64,000 nucleotides of DNA from Chelonobacter sp050613185 (GTDB lineage: Bacteria > Pseudomonadota > Gammaproteobacteria > Enterobacterales > Pasteurellaceae): contig NZ_CP192511.1 of the NCBI RefSeq assembly GCF_050613185.1, positions 2,294,001-2,358,000 on the forward strand, given 5' to 3'. Positions 14,585 to 22,052 of the stretch are shown in pieces; position 1 is the first letter of the stretch, and each line of letters begins with the position of its first letter. The notes under the pieces were generated by a model. It ran no database searches. It was not told the DNA's origin and was given only the letters and a program-made list of their open reading frames with translations. The translations under genes and the position numbers were made by a program.

Positions 14585-14959
14585 AACATTTCCCCTGTGC
14601 GTTATTGCTCTGGATAGGATTGAAACTTTCATCCTACATTGGGTTCATTATACGCACCATGCTTTTCATTGCAATAAATGTGTTTTTAGGAAATATTTTG
14701 TTAAAGCGCCCTGTTAGGGGGTTTCAAATAAGCTGTAATAGTCTAATTTCCTGCAACAATTTTAAGGTTGGTTTTAATTAAAAGGTATTTTTGAAATAGA
14801 CTTGGCGGACAAACAAGCGATAGTGGCGGTTACGGCAGTGGTTATAGCAATTTGCGACATGATATGCAAAAATCCGAAAAGCGCTTATTATTTTTAGTTA
14901 TATGGCGTATAATCCCGCCTGTAAATTGGGGTGTCATTAGTCAAATAGAGAAGAAGTCA
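14585..14959. other. Intergenic region upstream of yciO
   Basis: About 375 bases. It contains the promoter side of the toxin-antitoxin pair and that of yciO. A stretch near 14800-14890 reads as a short open frame with a glycine-serine-tyrosine segment (GGYGSGYSNLRHD) in frame with yciO; it has no start or ribosome site of its own and may be the tail of a lost gene. TATAAT at about 14908-14914 (GCGTATAATCC) is a likely -10 box for yciO. Confidence 0.4.
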
Positions 14960-15580
14960 ATGAGTCAGTTTTTTTACGTGCATCCGGATAATCCGCAGCC
15001 GCGTTTGATTAAGCAAGCGATTGAAATTCTGCGCAGCGGCGGGGTGATTGTGTATCCGACCGATTCCGGCTATGCATTAGGTTGTATGATCGGCGAAAAA
15101 CACGCAATGGATCGGATTGTCGAGATCCGTCAATTGCCGGAAGGGCATAATTTTACTTTGGTGTGCAGTGATTTATCAGAATTGTCGAATTATGCGGTGG
15201 TGAGTAATGTGGCATACCGTCTGATTAAAAACAATACGCCGGGGCATTACACTTTTATTCTGACCGCCACCAAAGAAGTGCCGCGGCGTTTGATGACATC
15301 AAAACGTAAAACCATCGGCATTCGCGTGCCGGACAATAAAATCGCACTGAGTTTGCTGTCCGAATTGGGCGAGCCGATTTTATCCTGTTCATTGATTTTA
15401 CCGGGCGAGGATGAAACCCAATATGATCCGGAAGAGATTCGCGATCGTTTGGAAAAACAGGTCGATTTGATTATTAACGGCGGTTATTTAGGGCAGAAGC
15501 CAACCACCGTGATTGATTTGACGGATGACACACCGCAAGTGATTCGCGTCGGCAATGGCTCGGTCGCACCGTTTGCATAA
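14960..15580 (+). CDS. yciO: YciO, Sua5/YrdC-family RNA-binding protein
   Basis: 206 residues from ATG 14960 (MSQFFYVHP), preceded by AGAGAAGAAG; longer in-frame starts upstream are rejected. The Sua5/YciO/YrdC fold is visible: GGVIVYPTDSGYALGC near residues 30-45, the KRKTIGIRVPDN segment, and a C-terminal GVG-like VIRVGNGSVAPF. YrdC/TsaC relatives make threonylcarbamoyl-AMP for tRNA t6A; YciO is a paralogue that binds RNA and has at most weak synthase activity. It is followed by rluB, as in related gammaproteobacteria. Confidence 0.88.
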   Translation: MSQFFYVHPDNPQPRLIKQAIEILRSGGVIVYPTDSGYALGCMIGEKHAMDRIVEIRQLPEGHNFTLVCSDLSELSNYAVVSNVAYRLIKNNTPGHYTFILTATKEVPRRLMTSKRKTIGIRVPDNKIALSLLSELGEPILSCSLILPGEDETQYDPEEIRDRLEKQVDLIINGGYLGQKPTTVIDLTDDTPQVIRVGNGSVAPFA

Positions 15581-15621
15581 CCCCATAATCTGACACCCGT
15601 GAGGGTGACAACGAGGAATAG

Positions 15622-16716
15622 ATGAAATCAGAAAAAAAATTTAGCTCAAGCCGCAGTAATGTAGCGGGCGGCACACAAGCGAGTGATAAAAAAACCAGTC
15701 GAGGCAATAATAGCGCCTTACGCAAGCCGGGCAACCGCACGTTGAGTGAGAAAAAAGGGTCTGCGAAAAAAACACAGCCGGTGGCAGCCCAAAGTGCGGT
15801 TAACACGACAAAAGCAGCAACCAAAGCCAATAATCCCAAAACGAAAGTCGTCGGTGAAAAGTTACAAAAAATTTTAGCCCAAGCCGGGCAGGGCTCACGC
15901 CGTGAAATCGAAGCCATCATTGCCGAAAACCGTGTTAGCGTAAACGGGCAAATGGCGACACTGGGCGATCGAATTGAGCTCGGCACCGATACGAAAATCC
16001 GTATCGACGGGAAGTTGATCAATTTAAACAGCGTGCAAAAGCAGGTTTGTCGGGTGTTGATGTATTATAAACCGGAAGGGGAATTGTGCACCCGCCACGA
16101 TCCGGAAGGTCGCGCCACCGTGTTTGATCGCTTGCCGCGTTTGAACGGCAGCCGTTGGATTGCGGTCGGTCGTTTGGACATCAATACCTCCGGCTTGATG
16201 TTGTTCACCACCGACGGCGAACTGGCAAACCGCCTAATGCACCCGAGCCGTGAAATCGAACGCGAATATTCGGTGCGCGTGTTCGGCGAAGTGGATGAAT
16301 CGATGTTATTCCGCTTGCGTAAAGGCGTGCAGTTGGAAGACGGTCCGGCGAAATTCAAAATGATTAAAAGCGGCGGCGGGCAGGGGATTAACCAATGGTT
16401 TGATGTGACCTTAACCGAAGGACGCAATCGCGAAGTACGCCGCTTATGGGAATCGCAAGGAATTCAAGTCAGCCGTTTGATTCGTATTCGTTACGGCAAT
16501 ATCACCTTATCCAAACAACTGCCGCGCGGTGGCTGGCAGGAAATGGCGTTGCCGGAAGTGAATTATCTGCGTGATTTGGTTGGATTGGCGCCGGAAACCG
16601 AAAGCAAAATCGAACAGCACACGCAACGCCGCCGCATGAAAACCGCGAAAATCCGTAAAGCGGTGAAACGCTTTTCGACGCCGAGCAGCAGCCGTCGCCA
16701 GCGTAACGAACGTTAA
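15622..16716 (+). CDS. rluB: 23S rRNA pseudouridine(2605) synthase RluB
   Basis: 364 residues. A low-complexity basic N-terminal extension (1-75, rich in Lys, Ser, Ala and Asn) precedes an S4 RNA-binding domain (EKLQKILAQAGQGSRREIEAII, about 75-125) and the RsuA-type catalytic domain. The catalytic aspartate lies in GRLDINTSGLMLFTTDGE near residue 185, and EGRNREVRRLWES is the usual distal motif. The C-terminal 40 residues are again basic. RluB modifies U2605 of 23S rRNA in the large subunit. It starts 41 bases after yciO with GAGGAAT before the ATG and carries an uptake signal in the N-terminal extension. Confidence 0.93.
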   Translation: MKSEKKFSSSRSNVAGGTQASDKKTSRGNNSALRKPGNRTLSEKKGSAKKTQPVAAQSAVNTTKAATKANNPKTKVVGEKLQKILAQAGQGSRREIEAIIAENRVSVNGQMATLGDRIELGTDTKIRIDGKLINLNSVQKQVCRVLMYYKPEGELCTRHDPEGRATVFDRLPRLNGSRWIAVGRLDINTSGLMLFTTDGELANRLMHPSREIEREYSVRVFGEVDESMLFRLRKGVQLEDGPAKFKMIKSGGGQGINQWFDVTLTEGRNREVRRLWESQGIQVSRLIRIRYGNITLSKQLPRGGWQEMALPEVNYLRDLVGLAPETESKIEQHTQRRRMKTAKIRKAVKRFSTPSSSRRQRNER

Positions 16717-16742
16717 GCCTATTAGAAACAGGAAGTTGCAGC

Positions 16743-17714
16743 ATGAAAATTCAACAATTACGCTATATTGTCGAAATCGCCAATCAAAATCTGAACATTA
16801 CCGATGCCGCCGAAGCGCTTTATACGTCGCAGCCGGGGATCAGTAAGCAAGTGCGGTTATTGGAACAAGAATTGGGGTTGGAAATTTTTGAGCGTAACGG
16901 CAAGCATATTAAAAGTATCACCAGCGAAGGGCGTAAAATTATCGCGATTGCGCGCGAATTGTTGGCGAAAACGCAGAGTATCAAAGCGATTGTCGATGAA
17001 TTCACCCGCCCTGATCATGGCGTGTTGCGCATTGCGACCACCAACACGCAAGCGCGTTATGTTCTGCCGAGCGTGGTTGAACGTTTTCTGAAACGTTATC
17101 CTGATGTCAGCCTGCAAATTCATCAAGGTTCACCGAGCCAGATTTACGATGCGTTGTTGTCCGGCGAGGTCGATTTGGCGATTACCACCGAGGCGCAATA
17201 CCTGTTTGAAGGCGTGGTGTTGCTGCCGTGTTATAACTGGAACCGTTCGGTGATTGTAACAAAAGATCATCCATTGGCGAGTTGTAACAATCTGACGATT
17301 GAAGAGTTGGGGAAATATCCGCTAGTGACTTACACCTTTGGTTTTACCGGCGCTTCGGATTTGTCGCAAGCCTTCAGTAGCAGCGGTATTTTGCCGAATA
17401 TCGTCTTCACCGCCACCGACGCCGATGTGATTAAAACCTATGTCCGTTTGGGGCTAGGCGTGGGTATTATGGCTTCAATGGCGCACACCCAAGAGGACGG
17501 CGACTTGATTGCAATTGACGGGGCGCATTTGTTTAAACCGAGCAGTACACAAATCGCATTCAAGCGCGGTTCGTTTTTACGCCATTATATGTATGACTTC
17601 ATTAATTATTTTTCCGAACATCTCACCCGTTCAATGGTTGAACAAGCGGAGAAACTGCCCAACAATAGTGCAATTCAGAAACTCTTTAGCGATGTGGAAT
17701 TGGAAATGCGTTAA
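16743..17714 (+). CDS. cysB: CysB, LysR-type regulator of cysteine synthesis
   Basis: 323 residues, full length for CysB. The N-terminal winged helix-turn-helix (MKIQQLRYIVEIANQNLNIT, ALYTSQPGISKQVRLLEQELG) and the effector domain with TTTNTQARYVLP are very close to the enteric protein. CysB activates sulfate uptake and reduction genes in response to N-acetylserine. It is transcribed after rluB (26-base gap) and ends at a strong uptake-signal terminator facing minC. Confidence 0.94.
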   Translation: MKIQQLRYIVEIANQNLNITDAAEALYTSQPGISKQVRLLEQELGLEIFERNGKHIKSITSEGRKIIAIARELLAKTQSIKAIVDEFTRPDHGVLRIATTNTQARYVLPSVVERFLKRYPDVSLQIHQGSPSQIYDALLSGEVDLAITTEAQYLFEGVVLLPCYNWNRSVIVTKDHPLASCNNLTIEELGKYPLVTYTFGFTGASDLSQAFSSSGILPNIVFTATDADVIKTYVRLGLGVGIMASMAHTQEDGDLIAIDGAHLFKPSSTQIAFKRGSFLRHYMYDFINYFSEHLTRSMVEQAEKLPNNSAIQKLFSDVELEMR

Positions 17715-17720
17715 TTCACC

Positions 17721-17749
17721 AAAGTGCGGTTTGTCGACCGCACTTTTTT
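17721..17749. terminator. Uptake-signal pair terminator between cysB and minC
   Basis: AAAGTGCGGT-TTGTCG-ACCGCACTTTTTT: two inverted uptake signals form a 10-bp stem followed by six T. It can serve both convergent genes. Confidence 0.88.
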
Positions 17750-17751
17750 GC

Positions 17752-18423
17752 TTAACGAATATGAAAATAGGCTAAAGCGTTGGCTTTGACTTCAATCCGT
17801 GCCGCTTGCAATAGATAATCAATCGGAATTTGTTCTTTATATACAAAACGTTGGCAAACCGAGATAAACTCCGCCTCAAGATGTTGGGTGTAAATAGCAA
17901 AATCCGTGCCCTTGGCATTTACGCCTGCCATCGCGCGCCCAAGCAGTTTGCCGTAAATATGAATGTTGCCATCCGCCGCAATTTCTGCGCCTTGTGCCAC
18001 ATCGCCATGAATAATTAAATCGCTGTTTTTAGCATAAATCGTTTGCCCGCTTGCCACCGAGTGCGCAATGATTTTGGGTTTCACATAGCGGAATTGCGGC
18101 ATAATATCATCCAAACTGGTGCTTTTGCCTAATGCGGGCAAGTTATAGCTTAATACCAATTCTTTTTCCAAATTATTCTGCCAATTACTCACCCCGATCA
18201 GATTAATGCCGGCTTCGGTCAGTAATTGCTGGAGTTTCAGCAAATCGATTTTTGATAAAAATTCATTAAATTGCAGGATAACGGGGACATTCTGGAAAAA
18301 TAACGGGGATTTTTTGACTTTATTCGTCAGCGCTTTTTTTATTGCGACCAAGCTGGAGCTGTTGATGGTAATCAGAATAGAAGAAAATTGCCCGGTGTGT
18401 AATTCGATAATATCTTTTGCCAT
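17752..18423 (-). CDS. minC: MinC, septum-site inhibitor
   Basis: 223 residues from ATG 18423 (a GTG two codons earlier is also possible). The N-terminal FtsZ-inhibiting domain (IELHTGQFSSILITINSS) and the C-terminal beta-helix dimer domain are present, the latter with ASGQTIYA, AEIAADGNIHIYGKLLGRAMAG and the final IPIDYLLQAARIEVKANAL. In E. coli the MinD-contacting motif reads RSGQ; here the arginine is alanine. minD and minE do not follow: the next gene on this side is convergent cysB. ycgL, mltB and ycgM lie divergently upstream, similar to the minC-ycgL-ycgM neighbourhood of E. coli. Whether MinD and MinE exist elsewhere cannot be seen. Confidence 0.88.
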   Translation of the reverse strand: MAKDIIELHTGQFSSILITINSSSLVAIKKALTNKVKKSPLFFQNVPVILQFNEFLSKIDLLKLQQLLTEAGINLIGVSNWQNNLEKELVLSYNLPALGKSTSLDDIMPQFRYVKPKIIAHSVASGQTIYAKNSDLIIHGDVAQGAEIAADGNIHIYGKLLGRAMAGVNAKGTDFAIYTQHLEAEFISVCQRFVYKEQIPIDYLLQAARIEVKANALAYFHIR

Positions 18424-18514
18424 GTGCACTTTGTCATTTTATGTGAATTTAATATTCTGATAATAGTATAAATTTCGTATAATGTCTCATTTAAATTCAC
18501 GGGGAACAGCCAAT

Positions 18515-18796
18515 ATGTTATCTGCCATTTATAAAAGCCGGCGCCACGCGGGCATGTATTTGTACATTGCCAAGCGCGGGGATTTTTCCGCAGTGCCGCC
18601 GGCGTTATTACAACGCTTCGGGCAAGAGGAATTATTGATGTTATTTAATCTAAACGGTGAAAAACCGTTGGCATTGGCGGACAAGCAAACGGTATCACGG
18701 CAAATTCAAAAACAGGGGTTTTATTTGCAAATGCCACGGCAGGAAGAAAATTTGTTAGAACAATTTAAGTTACAAAATAGGAAAGCAGATGTTTAA
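18515..18796 (+). CDS. ycgL: YcgL-family protein
   Basis: 93 residues from ATG 18515 with GGGGAA before it; an ATG at 18482 lacks a ribosome site. The sequence matches the YcgL domain (DUF709): MLSAIYKSRRHAGMYLYIAKR, RFGQEELLMLFNL and the helical C-terminus. The fold is known but no biochemical function is established. The stop overlaps the mltB start by 8 bases. Confidence 0.85.
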   Translation: MLSAIYKSRRHAGMYLYIAKRGDFSAVPPALLQRFGQEELLMLFNLNGEKPLALADKQTVSRQIQKQGFYLQMPRQEENLLEQFKLQNRKADV

Positions 18797-19862
18797 AAAA
18801 ATACTTCCCCTCGGTTGTTTGGCACTTTTGTTGAGTGCCTGTAGTTCAAGCGGCAGTTATAATGGACAACCGTATAGCAAACCGCGCAGCGTGAATAATT
18901 TTCAGGATTACGTCAACTATCTGGAGCAAAGAGCGGTAGCGGAAGGGGTGAGTCCGCGCACGATTGCACAGAAAGGGCAAGGCGTGAATTATATTGCCAA
19001 AGCGGTCGAACTGGATAATAGCCAAGCGGAACGGGCACAGCGCAATCGTGATACCCCGGCAGCCCCCAATCCGAACGGCGTGACCAATTATCTCAATCGG
19101 GTACTGACCCAGCAAAAAGTCGATATTGCCGCCAAGCGCTATTGGGAACAATTGCCGGCGTTAAATCAGGCGAGCAAGGAATACGGAGTGCCGAATAATT
19201 ACATTATGGCGCTATGGGGCATGGAAAGTAGCTTCGGTTATTATCAAGGCAATTATGACGTATTATCCGTGTTGGCAACCTTGGCATTTGACGGACGGCG
19301 CGAAAAGCTATTCAGCCAAGAATACATCAATGCGCTGAAAATTTTGCAACAAGATGTGATTAGCCGTGAGCGGATGAAAGGCTCTTGGGCGGGCGCAATG
19401 GGGCAGTCGCAATTTATGCCGACCTCGTTTTTGCGTTATGCCGTGGATGCTGACGGTGACGGCAGCAAAGATATTTGGAAGAACCAGTACGATGTGTTTG
19501 CTTCGATTGCCAATTATTTATCCACCGTCGGCTGGAATAAAAACTTGCCATGGGGCGTTGAAGTGCAATTGGATGAACCGATGTCACTGGATGTTGCCGG
19601 TGTCGAGAACAATAAAAAACGCCGGTTATCCACTTGGCAGGCAATGGGGGTGCGTCTGAAAAATTACAGCACCGCCGATATGCAACGCTGGCAGCAGTTG
19701 TCAAATACGGATTTATGGCTGGTGCGCCCGAATAAAGAGGTCGGCAGAGCATTCTTGGTCACGAATAACTACCGCACTTTACTTAATTGGAATAACTCCA
19801 ATTATTTTGCGATCAGTATCGGCATGTTTGCCGATCGCATTGCCCGGCAGGTGGGGCAATAA
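18789..19862 (+). CDS. mltB: Membrane-bound lytic murein transglycosylase B
   Basis: 357 residues. The lipoprotein signal ends in LLSAC, with the lipidated cysteine at residue 18. The SLT_2 catalytic domain follows with the catalytic glutamate in GMESSFGYY near residue 146, then GAMGQSQFMPTSFLRYAVD with a calcium-site-like loop DADGDGSKDIW, and the C-terminal NYFAISIGMFADRI. It cleaves peptidoglycan glycan strands from the inner face of the outer membrane, forming anhydromuropeptides. It overlaps ycgL and is followed by ycgM. Confidence 0.93.
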   Translation: MFKKILPLGCLALLLSACSSSGSYNGQPYSKPRSVNNFQDYVNYLEQRAVAEGVSPRTIAQKGQGVNYIAKAVELDNSQAERAQRNRDTPAAPNPNGVTNYLNRVLTQQKVDIAAKRYWEQLPALNQASKEYGVPNNYIMALWGMESSFGYYQGNYDVLSVLATLAFDGRREKLFSQEYINALKILQQDVISRERMKGSWAGAMGQSQFMPTSFLRYAVDADGDGSKDIWKNQYDVFASIANYLSTVGWNKNLPWGVEVQLDEPMSLDVAGVENNKKRRLSTWQAMGVRLKNYSTADMQRWQQLSNTDLWLVRPNKEVGRAFLVTNNYRTLLNWNNSNYFAISIGMFADRIARQVGQ

Positions 19863-19924
19863 AAAACTTCAATCTTTTGGAGTAATGTGTTAAAAATAGA
19901 CAAATTCGGGCAAAGGAGGTTGTA

Positions 19925-20581
19925 ATGTATCAGCACCAAGATATTAAAGGCAGTACCTTGGATTTACCGGTGAGTAAAGTGGTTTGCGTCGGACGCAATT
20001 ATATTGGGCATATCAAGGAGATGAATAATCCCGTGATAGAAGAACCCTTGCTTTTTTTGAAGCCGAGTACCGCACTTTGTTCTCTAAGTCGCCCGATTTT
20101 GATTCCGAAAAAATGGGGGCGGGTCGACCATGAATTGGAAATTGCCGTTCTAATTGGATCGATCTTAACCGATGCCTCGCCGGGACAGGTGAAAAGTGCG
20201 GTGGTCGGTTTCGCCGTTGCGCTCGATCTCACGTTGCGCGATATGCAACAGGAATGCAAACAAAAAGGCTGGCCGTGGGCGAAAGCCAAAGGCTTTGATA
20301 ATTCCTGTCCGATCTCACATTTTGTCCCCGTCGCGCAAGTTCCGGATTGGGATAAAATCCGTTTCAGCTTAAGTGTGAATGGGGAAATCCGCCAAAAAGG
20401 CAAATCATCGCAGATGATGCATTCCATTCCGCAACTAATCAGTTACGCCAGCCGTTTTTTCACCTTACAGAAAGGTGATATTGTGCTGACCGGCACCCCG
20501 CAGGGAGTTGGCGAGTTGAAAGAAGGCGATCGGTTGGAATTGAAATTAGAAGAATATCAGATTAATACCGTCGTGATTTAA
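19925..20581 (+). CDS. ycgM: YcgM-like fumarylacetoacetate hydrolase family protein
   Basis: 218 residues with the FAH fold: VVCVGRNYIGHIKEM at the N-terminus, the metal ligands in VDHELEIAVLIG, and later LVSYASRFFTLQKGDIVLTGTPQGVG, the usual family end. Small FAH proteins of this type act on oxaloacetate-like or acylpyruvate substrates (decarboxylase, tautomerase or acylpyruvase). The exact substrate here is not known. AAAGGAGG precedes ATG 19925. The neighbours mltB and ycgL suggest one transcript. Confidence 0.85.
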   Translation: MYQHQDIKGSTLDLPVSKVVCVGRNYIGHIKEMNNPVIEEPLLFLKPSTALCSLSRPILIPKKWGRVDHELEIAVLIGSILTDASPGQVKSAVVGFAVALDLTLRDMQQECKQKGWPWAKAKGFDNSCPISHFVPVAQVPDWDKIRFSLSVNGEIRQKGKSSQMMHSIPQLISYASRFFTLQKGDIVLTGTPQGVGELKEGDRLELKLEEYQINTVVI

Positions 20582-20585
20582 ACGG

Positions 20586-20843
20586 TTAAAATTCAATTTC
20601 CAAATCACTTTCCACCTTGCAGCAACACAACAGAATCTCATTGGCGGATAAAAACGCCAATGGCGTTTCCGCATAACTCACTTTGCCACGGAGCAACTTC
20701 ACGCGACACGAGCCGCAATAGCCGGAACGGCATTGGTATTCATGCGTAATACCGCACTTTTCCAAGCTTTCTAACAGCGAAGTGCGGTTATCGTGTTGGA
20801 TGGTACGTTGTTGTCGGGGGAGCGTGATTTGGTATATTTTCAT
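20586..20843 (-). CDS. yfaE: YfaE, 2Fe-2S ferredoxin for ribonucleotide reductase maintenance
   Basis: 85 residues. The plant-type ferredoxin motif CRSGYCGSCR with a fourth cysteine in LLCCCK gives the 2Fe-2S site. YfaE reduces and repairs the diferric-tyrosyl cofactor of NrdB. It is the third gene of nrdA-nrdB-yfaE, but the nrdB terminator at 20859-20885 lies between, so part of its transcription may depend on read-through. Confidence 0.9.
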   Translation of the reverse strand: MKIYQITLPRQQRTIQHDNRTSLLESLEKCGITHEYQCRSGYCGSCRVKLLRGKVSYAETPLAFLSANEILLCCCKVESDLEIEF

Positions 20844-20858
20844 ACGATATGGGAAAGA

Positions 20859-20885
20859 AAAAGCGGATAAAATCCGCCTTTTTTA
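20859..20885 (-). terminator. Hairpin between nrdB and yfaE
   Basis: On the minus strand AAAAAAGGCGGAT-TTT-ATCCGCTTTTTC: a stem of at least 7 bp followed by a T-run, 20 bases after the nrdB stop. It may lower expression of yfaE relative to nrdAB. Confidence 0.6.
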
Positions 20886-20903
20886 TCTTAATCTAATCAA
20901 CGA

Positions 20904-22034
20904 TTACAAGTTAAAATCGCCAAAATCATCGGCGTCAATTTTAGAGTCGATCTGTCCGACCAGATACGAGCTGACTTCCACCTCTTGCGGCGCAACCTGC
21001 ACGTTGTCGGAAACTAGCCACGCATTGATCCACGGAATCGGATTCGAGCGTGCTTGGAACGGCAACGGCAAGCCGACCGCCTGCATACGGATATTGGTGA
21101 TATATTCCACATATTGGCACAGAATATCTTTGTTCAAGCCGATCATTGAGCCGTCTTTGAATAGATAATCCGCCCACTCTTTTTCTTGTTCCGCCGCCGC
21201 GACGAACAGATCGTAGGCTTCTTGTTTGCATTCTTCGACAATTTCGCCCATTTCCGGATCGTCTTGCCCTGACGCCATAATATTTAAAATATGTTGCGTA
21301 CCGGTTAAGTGCAAGGCTTCATCGCGCGCGATAAATTTGATGATTTTGGCGTTGCCTTCCATCAAATTACGCTCGGCAAAAGCAAACGAACAAGCGAACG
21401 AAACGTAGAAACGAATCGCTTCCAACGCATTGACGCTCATCAAGCACAGATAAAGTTGTTTTTTCAAACTGCGCAGAGACACGTTACATTCTTTGCCGTC
21501 TACGGTATAAGTGCCTTCGCCGTACAGGGTGTAAAGCTGGGTGTCGCGGATAAAATCATCATAATAAATCGAAATATCCTTGGCGCGTTTGATGATTTCT
21601 TCGTTGGTCACGATGTCATCAAACACCACCGACGGATCATTCACGATATTACGGATAATATGGGTGTAAGAACGCGAGTGAATGGTTTCCGAGAATGTCC
21701 AAGTTTCAATCCAGGTTTCCAATTCCGGAATCGACACCACCGGCAGCAGCGCCACGTTCGGGCTGCGTCCTTGAATCGAATCCAGCAAGGTTTGATATTT
21801 TAAGTTGCTGATAAAAATATGTTTTTCATGTTCCGGCAACGCCTGATAATCGATACGGTCTTGCGAGACGTCGATCTCTTCGGGACGCCAGAAAAACGAC
21901 AGTTGTTTTTCGATCAGTTTTTCAAAGGTTTCGTATTTTTGCTGATCGTAACGTGCCACGTTGACGTTCTGCCCGAAAAACATCGGTTCTAATAGTTGGT
22001 TGTTTTTTGTTTGTGAAAACGTGGTATATGCCAT
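20904..22034 (-). CDS. nrdB: Class Ia ribonucleotide reductase beta subunit
   Basis: 376 residues, the usual length. Iron ligands and the radical tyrosine are visible: a carboxylate/His set in WTFSETIHSRSYTHIIRNI (tyrosine in RSY) and FIARDEALHLTGTQH. The C-terminus (DADDFGDFNL) is the tail that docks to the alpha subunit. Together with NrdA it reduces ribonucleoside diphosphates to deoxy forms under aerobic conditions. It is separated from nrdA by 18 bases. Confidence 0.96.
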   Translation of the reverse strand: MAYTTFSQTKNNQLLEPMFFGQNVNVARYDQQKYETFEKLIEKQLSFFWRPEEIDVSQDRIDYQALPEHEKHIFISNLKYQTLLDSIQGRSPNVALLPVVSIPELETWIETWTFSETIHSRSYTHIIRNIVNDPSVVFDDIVTNEEIIKRAKDISIYYDDFIRDTQLYTLYGEGTYTVDGKECNVSLRSLKKQLYLCLMSVNALEAIRFYVSFACSFAFAERNLMEGNAKIIKFIARDEALHLTGTQHILNIMASGQDDPEMGEIVEECKQEAYDLFVAAAEQEKEWADYLFKDGSMIGLNKDILCQYVEYITNIRMQAVGLPLPFQARSNPIPWINAWLVSDNVQVAPQEVEVSSYLVGQIDSKIDADDFGDFNL

Positions 22035-22052
22035 AGTTTACCTCAAATTGAA

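Noticed and set aside
14800..14890. Glycine-serine-tyrosine segment upstream of yciO
   Set aside because: It could be the tail of a lost gene but is too short and has no start; noted only in the intergenic entry.
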